A stretch of 64,000 nt of DNA from NCBI GenBank assembly GCA_009823395.1, contig CM020505.1, positions 23,231,629 to 23,295,628 on the forward strand, read 5' to 3'. The position numbers and the translations under genes were made by a program. Below the pieces are notes generated by a model. The model saw only the letters and a program-made list of their open reading frames with translations. It was not told the DNA's origin and made no database searches. How positions within the stretch are numbered: the stretch's first letter is position 1; each line of letters begins with the position of its first letter. The stretch is from Thamnaconus septentrionalis (Eukaryota; Chordata; Actinopteri; Tetraodontiformes; Monacanthidae). This document shows positions 51,268 through 57,360 of this stretch, in pieces.

Positions 51268-54033
51268 AACGCCGCCTTGCTCCAAACTGGCTGGCCTGAG
51301 CCGACGCCTTAATGAGAGGTGCTGCTTGTGTCCGCAGGCGCCACCACAGCGACCACCACACCCAGTCGGGCTGCCAGCGCCACTGTGTGGATGAGAATCT
51401 CGAGCGCAGGAACCACTACTTGGACCTGGCAGGCATCGAAAACTACACGTCCCGCTTCGGAGCCTGTGAGTGGACCAGAGCCAGGGCTGTGGGTGGGGGA
51501 GGGGCAGGGGGGGAAGGGGTGGAGGGGGCACAGACCAATAGCACTTTGATGTTACATCCAGGGACCCCAATTACTGTGGCACCTGCTTGGAGCCATTAGG
51601 TGGAACTAGCAGCCGCTGCCCCTCCCCCACGCGCTCCCCGCCAGTACAAACATCTGGGCTCAGGAGAGCACAAAACATCAAGTGTTCCAGGCCGAAGCCC
51701 GGCGAGAGAAAACCAGGCTGTTTTTGAAGTGAGATATTAGCTTTAATAAGCAGCGGCCTTCATCTGATGGTCAGTGATGACATGCGTTTATTTTTTTTGG
51801 ATGTGGGGGCTGTCAGGAGAGCGCTAACAGAAATCCGCTCCATGCCACACTCGCTCATGGCTGAAGAATGGAGAATAGAGCCGTTTGAGTGGGTTTTTAC
51901 CAAACCCCTGCGCCATTCTCGCTTCTGCTTTTTTGTTTCTTGCGGGGACGTCCCGGCGCCGTCTGGCCGTTCCTACCAGGAGCTGCTGGAGTTGCCAGAC
52001 CAAGCCAGTTCCCGCAGCAATTAAAGAATCTGCAAAAGATTCAGTGGTATAAGACCATGTTGTTCCTATAAACAGATCCACAAACCTAAAAAAATATTTT
52101 CGTCCAGAGACGGAAATTTGTCTTTATAAACATCTTGGAATCTGTTTTCTTTTTTGTTGTTTTTAAAATTCTTCATTTAATGTTGTTTGGCAGCTGGCAA
52201 CCTCATCTGAAGGTTGTCTGCACTTGAAGGTTGTCTGTACTGTTGCTTTTGGGTGCAGTAGTGGAATATGATAAGCTAATAACACTATTTTGAAAAACGC
52301 TTTATTTTTCTTTTGTTTCTGTTCTGGACGTCCAGTCCCTCTGTTTTGTTTTTGAAATGCTCGGCCGTCTGGTAAAGACTGAAAGAAGTCTTGCATATTT
52401 TTTCCAGAGGCTCTGGGTTGCCAGAACCAGGACGTAAACCGCAACTCACTCACACACACACACGACCGGCTTGGGCAGACACACTGACCTGGAGAGACAA
52501 AGATCAGCTGCACTTTTCACATCAGTTCACTCGCTGCCGCTCAGTCTCGTGGTTATCACGACGTGTGAAGGTCAGGTAGAGTGACAGGAGCAATCAGAAA
52601 CTACTGCATTCTTTTAGAGCAGGGGTGGGCAAACTCCTTGACTGGTGGACCACAATGGGTTCTAAAATTTGAAAGAGGGGGTAGCGGCAGCAGCAGCAGA
52701 TGGAAATATATCATGAAATATATCTGAAATATATCCGAAGGAAAACATGTTGCTTTAATGTCTATTGAAAATTGCCAATATCAGGTCTTGGTACTGATCC
52801 CTGATAGCGGTATCGGTATTGGTGCATCCCTAGAAATGACTCATAAAACACGTTAAAGAATAAATAAATATTAAATCATAATAATTACCATTAAAAAGCT
52901 GCATTTGGCCCCCGGGCTGTAGTTTGCGCACCCCTGTTTTATAGGATCCTCAGCAAAGAAACTACTTTTCTCTTCCTGCTCTCCACCTCCAGCTGTGTGA
53001 CATCATCAACCTGTTCAGGAGTTTGTGCGGTCATTTGTGTCGACGATGGTCACATTTTCTTCCCTGCAAACTTTTGTTTCATTCGTTTTTTGTTGCGGAA
53101 AAGCAAAGCAGTCACTGAGCAATCAGTCTGCTTTGCTGCATTCGTCTGAGAATCTCAAAGGAAGTGAGGAGGCCAGACAGGAGAACAGTGCATCCTTTCA
53201 TCCACCTTCTCAGTGTGTCCTGTTCTGAACATCTGTTGCTGTCTGTTGTTGCCCATGAAGGGACCTGGTCGAGCAGAATCAGGCGTTGTAGACAAACGTA
53301 CTGTGGCAGCCGACCTGCACCGCTGAGATGCAAGTCAAGGTTTAGCTGGAGTTGCACTGTGAGGCCGGTGAATGAGGAAGAGTGCAGACACAATGAACAT
53401 GACAATGATACTTAGACATGATTATAGTGACTGCGCCACAATGACACGTGACTCTGTCCTCCTCCCAGCTCCCCCCAGCGAGGCGACCAAGGCCGAGCCT
53501 CAGACGCGCCCCTCCAACCAGACCCGCTCGCGATCGCACGAGCCGGAGAACGGCCACGCCCACTCCCACCACCACCACCGCCGCTTGCAGGCCGCCGCCG
53601 CCGCCGCCCGCCGCTGCCGCCGCCGCCGCCGCCGCCACCGCCGACGGCCTCAAGCGGTCCCTCGCACCCGAGGCCAGGACTCAGGAAGACACGCCTCCGC
53701 TCCCCCAAGACGCACAGCCGCACCCCCCCCGCCCAGACCAGCAGCAGGGTCCTGAGGAGCCGGGGGGCGGCGCCGGCCCCGCCTCCTCCTCCCCCGCTGC
53801 CCGGCCAGACACCCCCCCACCAGTCGGCGGCGCCCTACCGCAAGCACAAGCAGCGGTCCAAGGAGAGCCAAGGCTACCGGGCGCTGGCCGGGCCGCTGCT
53901 GGAGAAGGAACACGTGAGGGATCTGCCCAGCCTGGTGCTCTACGAGGGGGGGCTGGCGCAGGTGGTGCAGCGGCACGAGCACCACCACCACCACGAACAC
54001 CATCACCACTACCACCACTTCTACCAGTCCTGA
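27564..54033 (+). CDS. nkd1: nkd1, naked cuticle homolog 1 (ten coding exons, joined; frame break in last exon)
   Basis: Coding segments: 27564-27588, 27703-27735, 27993-28135, 43854-43911, 47490-47596, 47726-47821, 49614-49752, 50820-50901, 51338-51465 and 53469-54033. Every intron is GT-AG and the phases match. The product is a cytoplasmic, membrane-associated Wnt antagonist that binds Dishevelled through its EF-hand region. Visible in order: MGKLHS myristoylation start (1-6), RESPEG (15-20), LEVALPPEK (about 85-93), EF-hand loop D144-F-D-N-N-G-K-V-T-R-E-D155, HTIYEVVDASVNHS (about 162-175), CVDEN and RRNHYLDLAGIENYTSRFG (exon 9), RSRSHEPE, RSPK and a His-rich tail. The HHYHHFYQS end and QSGC before the CVDEN block match remembered NKD1 rather than NKD2. 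Total coding length is 1376 nt, two more than a multiple of three, because exon 10 carries an apparent frameshift between 53580 and 53660. Confidence 0.93.
27703..27735 (+). CDS. nkd1: nkd1 coding exon 2 (33-nt microexon, RESPEG motif)
   Basis: Encodes the end of Ala9, then AICKPRESPE and the first base of Gly20. The acceptor is ...gtcaag after a pyrimidine-rich stretch; the donor is gtaagc. The exon enters and leaves in phase 1, so skipping it would keep the frame but remove the conserved RESPEG segment. Intron 1 is only 114 nt and holds a short CTG run at about 27621-27644. Confidence 0.92.
27780..27819. repeat. Near-perfect hairpin in nkd1 intron 2
   Basis: AAACACAGCTGAA (27780-27792) is complementary to TTCAGCTGTGTTT (27807-27819). 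After a two-base bulge, CCGGC (27795-27799) pairs with GCCGG (27802-27806). This gives an 18-bp stem with a two-base tip, starting 45 bases after exon 2. Confidence 0.8.
27993..28135 (+). CDS. nkd1: nkd1 coding exon 3 (N-terminal region)
   Basis: Completes Gly20 and encodes residues 21-67, beginning DSFVVNACLARKGLDD. This aligns with the DSF...ARKG stretch of vertebrate NKD1 and NKD2. The rest of the exon is Cys- and basic-rich, is poorly conserved and has no known domain. A very long T tract (about 27952-27986) before gtctcag forms the acceptor; the donor is gtgagt and the exon ends in phase 0. Intron 2 (257 nt) contains a long near-perfect hairpin. Confidence 0.92.
28172..28234 (+). repeat. 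(GT)n microsatellite just after exon 3
   Basis: About 31 GT units starting 37 bases after the exon 3 donor. A second, shorter run follows at 28341-28365. Confidence 0.95.
29892..30187. mobile_element. Second TTAA-type MITE family in nkd1 intron 3
   Basis: TTAA at 29892-29895 and 30184-30187 flanks a 288-bp element with inverted ends AGCAGCTCCAGGTAACTTT and AAAGTTACCTAGAGCTGCT (18 of 19 complementary). It is non-coding, with ends different from the GGTCCAGTGTGT family. Confidence 0.8.
31771..31800 (+). repeat. (TGCC)n tetranucleotide repeat in intron 3
   Basis: About seven TGCC units. Confidence 0.9.
32798..32916 (+). promoter_or_regulatory. Pair of TCF/LEF-type sites in intron 3
   Basis: AGATCAAAGG at 32798-32807 is a perfect Wnt-response core. 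TTGATCAAAG at 32907-32916 is a second core 100 bases on in the same orientation. Enhancer function is inferred from the motif and from NKD1 being a Wnt target. Confidence 0.4.
34854..35019. mobile_element. Short TTAA-type MITE in nkd1 intron 3
   Basis: TTAA at 34854-34857 and 35016-35019 flanks a 158-bp element with terminal inverted repeats AGGTCCAGTGTGTGAAA and TTTTACACACTGGACCT (16 of 17 bases complementary). It is non-coding and looks like an internally deleted relative of 816-1299. Confidence 0.85.
36418..36441. mobile_element. Solo end of the same TTAA-type MITE family
   Basis: AAATTCTACACACTGGACCT followed by TAG matches the terminus of the 34858-35015 element. The opposite end was not found nearby, so this is a truncated copy whose body probably extends upstream towards 36300. 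Confidence 0.5.
42946..42981 (+). repeat. (CTG)n trinucleotide repeat in intron 3
   Basis: About twelve uninterrupted CTG units in intronic sequence; no coding frame is conserved around it. Confidence 0.9.
43854..43911 (+). CDS. nkd1: nkd1 coding exon 4 (58-nt exon before the VALPPEK motif)
   Basis: Found by phase and motif rather than length: a pyrimidine-rich acceptor ending tctctccag, 19 codons ending EEHYRLE, one leftover G, then gtagga. The G joins TG of exon 5 to make Val87, restoring RLEVALPPEK, which matches RLEVALPPEK of human NKD1. The upstream part of the exon (GTMEEACAEGIG) is not recognisably conserved. It lies about 15.7 kb from exon 3 and 3.6 kb from exon 5. Confidence 0.88.
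44738..44770 (+). repeat. (AAT)n trinucleotide repeat in intron 4
   Basis: About eleven AAT/ATA units; imperfect relatives at 44575-44605 and 44880-44905. Confidence 0.9.
45004..45034 (+). repeat. (GT)n microsatellite in intron 4
   Basis: About 15 GT units, 100 bases before the large minisatellite. Confidence 0.95.
45137..45530 (+). repeat. C-rich minisatellite in nkd1 intron 4
   Basis: About 400 bp built from CTCCTGCC, CCTCCACCCAC and CCTCCTGCCCCAC units in varying order. The + strand is almost free of A and G apart from fixed positions, so the minus strand is strongly G-rich. Long open frames on both strands here are repeat artefacts. Confidence 0.95.
46676..46888. mobile_element. Degenerate relative of the hAT MITE in nkd1 intron 4
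   Basis: Shares GAAAACATGTTGCTTTAATG (46676-46695) and a following GAAATGACTC.TAAAACAC stretch with the 52620-52936 element. It ends in AGTTTGCCCACGCCTG (46873-46888). The left end could not be recognised, so the start is approximate. Confidence 0.6.
47454..47476 (+). repeat. (TG)n tract in the exon 5 splice acceptor
   Basis: About eleven TG units lie between the pyrimidine-rich stretch (47433-47453) and cctggcgctgcag, ending 13 bases before exon 5. Confidence 0.85.
47490..47596 (+). CDS. nkd1: nkd1 coding exon 5 (ALPPEK ... QKQLQFE)
   Basis: Encodes the end of Val87 and residues 88-122, starting ALPPEKTG and ending GPQKQLQFE. This corresponds to ALPPEKTD...GSKKQLKFE in human NKD1. The donor is gtgagt. 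The acceptor is unusual because a (TG)n run of about 23 nt (47454-47476) lies between the pyrimidine tract and the AG. The exon is 107 nt, so skipping it would shift the frame. Confidence 0.93.
47653..47686 (+). repeat. (CA)n microsatellite filling intron 5
   Basis: About 16 CA units in a 129-nt intron, 40 bases before exon 6. Confidence 0.9.
47726..47821 (+). CDS. nkd1: nkd1 coding exon 6 (first part of EF-hand)
   Basis: Encodes residues 123-154: ELECAVSVEEDNRQEWTFTL and then YDFDNNGKVTRE. It carries the entering helix and nearly all of a canonical EF-hand loop. D144, D146 and N148 are the calcium-type ligands, G149 is the turn and V151 the core hydrophobic residue. In the Naked family this region contacts the basic/PDZ region of Dishevelled. 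The donor is gtaata. Intron 5 is only 129 nt and contains a (CA)n run. Confidence 0.97.
47822..49613 (+). other. nkd1: nkd1 intron 6 (1.8 kb), non-coding
   Basis: Begins gtaata and ends ctccccag. It holds a GGAT-type run (about 47969-48022), a long GT repeat (48711-48767) and a CCT triplet run (about 49465-49500) that precedes the acceptor. Confidence 0.85.
48711..48767 (+). repeat. (GT)n microsatellite in intron 6
   Basis: About 28 GT units. Confidence 0.95.
49614..49752 (+). CDS. nkd1: nkd1 coding exon 7 (EF-hand end, Dishevelled-binding region)
   Basis: Starts with D155, position 12 of the EF-hand loop, then ITSLLHTIYEVVDASVNHSP and SSSKTLRVKLSVAPDSSQR. This is the most conserved block of vertebrate NKD proteins. 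The acceptor follows a long C/T tract and the donor is gtaggt. The exon leaves in phase 1 and its last base joins exon 8 to make Asp201. Confidence 0.96.
49753..50819 (+). other. nkd1: nkd1 intron 7 (1.1 kb), non-coding
   Basis: Holds a GT repeat (about 49989-50017), a C-rich stretch (50565-50635) and a GT-rich run (about 50694-50750) 70 bases before exon 8. No exon was recognised. Confidence 0.85.
50820..50901 (+). CDS. nkd1: nkd1 coding exon 8 (variable linker)
   Basis: Encodes the end of Asp201, residues 202-227 (beginning VSHPREKSDKCIEDP) and two bases of Arg228. The segment is charged and poorly conserved, matching the variable linker that follows the EF-hand region in NKD1. The acceptor is acacctag, with the pyrimidine tract interrupted by CA repeats; the donor is gtgagc. 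Phases fit both neighbours exactly. Confidence 0.88.
51234..51266 (+). repeat. (CT)n microsatellite in intron 8
   Basis: About 16 CT units, 72 bases before exon 9. Confidence 0.9.
51338..51465 (+). CDS. nkd1: nkd1 coding exon 9 (CVDEN ... NYTSRFG block)
   Basis: Encodes the end of Arg228, residues 229-270 and one base of Ser271. It contains QSGCQRHCVDENLERRN followed by HYLDLAGIENYTSRFG, a signature block shared by NKD1 and NKD2. The QSGC.RHCVDEN spacing resembles NKD1 (QSGCYHHCVDEN). The donor is gtgagt. A (CT)n microsatellite at about 51234-51266 lies in the preceding intron. Confidence 0.96.
51466..53468 (+). other. nkd1: nkd1 intron 9 (2.0 kb), contains a hAT MITE
   Basis: Lies between the gtgagt donor of exon 9 and the cctcccag acceptor of exon 10. 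The only structured content seen is the hAT-type MITE at 52620-52936. No additional exon is needed by phase (T plus CT gives Ser271). Confidence 0.85.
52620..52936. mobile_element. hAT-type MITE in nkd1 intron 9
   Basis: Terminal inverted repeats CAGGGGTGGGCAAACT (52620-52635) and AGTTTGCGCACCCCTG (52921-52936) are complementary at 15 of 16 bases. An 8-bp target duplication TTTTAGAG/TTTTATAG (52612-52619, 52937-52944; 7 of 8) is typical of hAT elements. It has no coding capacity. A GCGGTATCGGTATTGGTGCA segment (about 52807-52832) is absent from the related copy at 46.7 kb and may be a nested fragment of another element. Confidence 0.85.
53469..54033 (+). CDS. nkd1: nkd1 last coding exon 10 (RSRSHEPE, RSPK, His-rich tail; contains apparent frameshift)
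   Basis: In the frame continued from exon 9, the sequence reads SPPSEATKAEPQTRPSN and then RSRSHEPENGHAHSHHHHRR, a conserved NKD motif. Staying in that frame gives poly-Ala, poly-Arg and a TGA at 53753-53755. The conserved end (RSPKTHSRTPP, KHKQRSKES, HVRDLPSLVLYE, then the His tail from 53974, stop at 54031) lies one base earlier in phase (codon starts at 1 mod 3 instead of 2 mod 3). The switch must fall in the GCC/CCG tract at about 53580-53660. Likely causes are an error in a GC-rich repeat or a real indel. Intron 9 is 2003 nt. Confidence 0.88.
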
Positions 54034-54472
54034 GCCTGCCTCCGCGCCCAGTGAGACCAGTGAGACCAGTGAGACAGCGACTGGCCCCCCCGGTGGAGGA
54101 TCATGGGAGGGTTTGGTGTTTTCTTTTTTCTTTTTGAACCAGTACCAGGATCTCAATCAGTGTTAAAAGCGAAACCTAGTGTGAGATATTGGAACAGGAC
54201 AGTGATCTGGAACCACAGTGGGATCATAGCTGGGTCTGCCTGGTGAGACCGGACGCTTCCACTGACCTTGAGAGACCTTGGGTTGGTCCAGGGAGACCCT
54301 GCCACCTCCTTCCTGATCCACTTGGAGCTAGCGCACAGCCTAGCCGGCCCACTGGGCCACCACAGAGTTTCTCAAGGAGGAGGAAGGACGGAGAAGAGCC
54401 AGACTGTGGCGTACGGAGGAATCTACAGTTGATGAAGGAAAACTGGTGATGGGAGAGCAGGGCATAGCAAAT

Positions 54473-54474
<2 letters not shown>

Positions 54475-54534
<60 letters not shown>
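54475..54534 (+). repeat. (GT)n repeat in probable nkd1 3' UTR
   Basis: About 29 GT units starting 442 bases after the stop codon. In the mRNA this is a long GU repeat, the preferred ligand type of CELF1 and TDP-43. Confidence 0.85.
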
Positions 54535-54538
<4 letters not shown>

Positions 54539-57251
54539 GTGATGACACTGGTGTCTATTCAAAACCACTTGAAGTGCGCTCATGAGGTGTGTGAGAGTTT
54601 AAATTTTGTTTTTTTTTTTGGAAATGAAAATGAAGAACGGGACGCAGAAACCGGTTTGAAAACAAACAAACATATGGAAGGATGATGCCGAACTGTTCTA
54701 AAGTATTAAAAAAAAGGAACGAGAACAGAGATCCCAAATCCGCTGCTACCTCTAATTTTATCTGAAATGTTGTTGTAATGATTTGGGCTCAGCAAATCAG
54801 AGGTTATTTTCAAATTACTTTTTAACGAGAGAGAGACGTCATCTCAACATCTGCAGTGCTGACGTGGCAAAAAAAAAAAAAAAAGAAGCTCTTTACTTTT
54901 ATGAACTAACACTTGCTGTACATACAATATACATTGTTATCAATTTGAAAAGCTTTATTGATAATGCGATGTCTTTGTAGTCACGGACTCGAGCGTCTGT
55001 GTTTGCTTTGGTTTTTCCCTCCAGCAGCTTCGGACGACGACGTTTACAACTTTCACACTATGCTGGTGGTCGCTCCCCTGCTCTTCCCACTGGACAGAGT
55101 TCCAACTCTCATCAGTGCTCGGCAGCAGCTCCACCTGACGTCACGCTTTTCAAGTGTCGTCGGCTAAATTACACCGCCGACTGCATGCCGGAAAGCATCA
55201 AAGCGTATTCACCCTGTTATTTCCCCAGAACTACGCTGTAGTTAAATGACCTGCCGTTTAAAGTGCCAGTACTGTTTCCCAGTTTGCCCTTTAAATTACA
55301 TCCACAACCCAGCTTGTGACATTCACACAACTCAGACTTAACTTTGTGACAAAGAGGCCCTATTTTAATTGTATTATTATGATGGTCATCAGTGTGTGGT
55401 CAGTGTCAGCGGTGGAGTCGCATGCCGTCAGTGCCACCAGACACTCCAGCGTCTTTGGTGTCGCAGCTTCTGGCACATTTTTTGCACGACGCACATGAGA
55501 GCCCAGCTGCATCCATCCAGCAGGCAGGTTGGCGTTTTCACTTCATCACCTGGGAGAGAAAAGAGAGGAGAGGCTTTCTGGGCCCCCCCCCCCCCTCACC
55601 TCCCCCACATTCTCCTGGCATCCCTCCGTCCAACCAGCTGTCAGCAGGTCTTCCACCGTGCTGCCATGTGGCCTTAGAGCTCAGCCAACAATGTGGTGTT
55701 GTGGTGCGGCAGGGCGAGGGCTCGTCCAGCTGTCTCATTCCTCTGCTGCTGACTGTCAGCCCGGCCCGGCCCGGCCCGGCCCGGATCAGCCCGGCTCGGC
55801 CCGGCAGCCCCTCCCAACCCAGAACTCACCTCTCCTGAGCAGGTGCAGCAGTCACGCTGTCCACTTGTCCCGTCCCAGCCGGAAATTGCAGGTGCTGCCA
55901 TCTAGGTGTCAGATGTCGCACATGCAAAGCTGCTGCACCTTGTTGGGGTATTTGCTGTTGCTCTTTACCCCCCCCCCCTCCCCCACTGCCCCCACCACCA
56001 CCACCACCAGCGTAGTTCCTCTGTTTGCCCCCAGGCGTCAACACAGGAATGCAGTGGCCAGCAGCCCTGCCGGCCCCTCCTGCAGCTGCAGACTGTCAGG
56101 CCATCCCTCACCAGGGGCACCAGTCAGTTGGGTGGTCTCACAGGACCTGGATCAGGGGCGGGCTAGTGACACACACGCCCCCCCAAAGGGCCAGCAGCTG
56201 TGCTGCATGTCTGGCTGGGCTGCCCTACCTCAGGCTGTTTCTCCTGGACAACAGGTCCTCACTGGTGGAGCTGCCGCCACCCTCGCACAGAAAGAAGAAG
56301 AAGAAGAAGAAGCGAGTGTACGTGGTTCCACCCTCAGCAGAAGTGGCGTCTGTATTCGTGTGACTCCAGTGTGAAAGTGTCGACCTGCTTTGTGTGAGCA
56401 GACAGGCGACTCTTGGTCCTGCTGGGTGGTCTGATTGGACACGCTGAGGGGAGAGGTTCTCATGGAATTTGGGTTAAACGGCTGCTGCTAGAGCCACAGT
56501 CGGGTTGCAGGGGTTGTTTTTCTCCCGCTCTCCCTCCTCTACCTGCGCCAGAGCTCTCCTGAACTGCCCCAACTCCCATTTTAATTCCCCACTTTGCAGA
56601 CGAACCCAAACTCCAGCCAGAAAAGCTGTTGAAAAAACACACTTTCATGCTTCAAAGCATCGCAGGAGCAACTCAGGGTGATATGCCTTGCTGAAAAGCA
56701 CTGCTGAGAGTTGGGGGTAACCAGTTTTGTCACACAGATGTCACCAAATTCCCTGGACAATGAAGGAAACATCGAGGTCCCTGCGACCGCGTCAATCTGC
56801 CAGACTGTTAAAAAACATCCTTGTTTGTCTCGGAAGGCCTCCAGGTTCCATCAGGTTGCCGTCTTCTGCCCTGTTGTACAGAATCTATCATATTCAGTGC
56901 TACTCCTCTATGTTAACGCAGTATGTATTGCCACTAATTTGCTTTGTTAGAAACGTGTCAACACTTTGAGGAATCTGATGTACATAGCGGACTGCACGGA
57001 GGTTAAACCAGCGTCGCTTGGAAACAGATGTATGGCTTATTTATCATGAAGTGACCTACAAGCTGACTCAGTTTCCTCTCCGCTGGTCCTCCACCATCTG
57101 CAGACGCCCAAACCATTGAGCTGGGAGGCACAGCTCCTCCCGCACTCGCCACGCAGACACACATTGGCTTTGTGTTGTAAAAAGACAGTTGTTTAGCACT
57201 AGTGGTTCTTATTCCCCATCCCCACTGATGTTTTCTTTTTTTTTTTTTTGA

Positions 57252-57301
57252 ATTTATTTAGTTTATATAGATTGTATTTGATTAATTACTTTATTTATTT
57301 A
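57252..57301 (+). promoter_or_regulatory. AU-rich element in 3' UTR
   Basis: ATTTATTTA at 57252-57260 and again at 57293-57301, in an otherwise AT-rich stretch ending 34 bases before the polyadenylation signal. This resembles an AU-rich element of the kind that destabilises inducible mRNAs. Confidence 0.45.
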
Positions 57302-57334
57302 ATAGCAGATCTGTGCCAAGAGAAATACCCTTTT

Positions 57335-57340
57335 ATTAAA
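57335..57340 (+). terminator. nkd1: Candidate nkd1 polyadenylation signal (ATTAAA)
   Basis: ATTAAA followed by GT/CT-rich sequence, preceded by an AU-rich stretch typical of a vertebrate 3' UTR end. It is the most convincing signal downstream of the stop, but cleavage-site data would be needed. Confidence 0.5.
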
Positions 57341-57360
57341 GTATGAACCTGTTCCTACAC

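Larger units (their letters stand above)
54034..57360 (+). other. nkd1: Probable nkd1 3' UTR
   Basis: About 3.3 kb between the stop codon and a likely polyadenylation signal at 57335-57340. It includes a GU repeat (54475-54534), CGGCC tandem units (about 55759-55790), C-rich tracts and two ATTTATTTA nonamers just before the signal. Earlier cleavage is possible (an ATTAAA lies at about 54705). No plausible second gene was seen here; the long open frames near 55.5-56.4 kb are low-complexity and GC-rich. Confidence 0.6.

Noticed and set aside
53469..53485. Alternative exon 10 acceptor at the nearby ccccccag (53468 versus 53475)
   Set aside because: Using the second AG puts the RSRSHEPE motif out of frame, so it does not repair the frame break.
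27564..54033. Assignment of the gene to nkd2 instead of nkd1
   Set aside because: The C-terminal HHYHHFYQS, QSGC before the CVDEN block, and KHKQRSKES resemble NKD1; NKD2 as remembered ends in an uninterrupted His run with a different terminus and has a CGKVTRE EF-hand loop rather than NGKVTRE.
53448..54137. 229-codon open frame overlapping nkd1 exon 10
   Set aside because: It is a third frame of a GC-rich coding exon; it carries neither RSRSHEPE nor the His tail, and the conserved motifs lie in the other two frames.
55529..56374. 281-codon open frame in the probable 3' UTR
   Set aside because: Pro/Ser/Cys-rich low-complexity translation of GC-rich DNA with no recognisable domain; overlaps other long frames on both strands.
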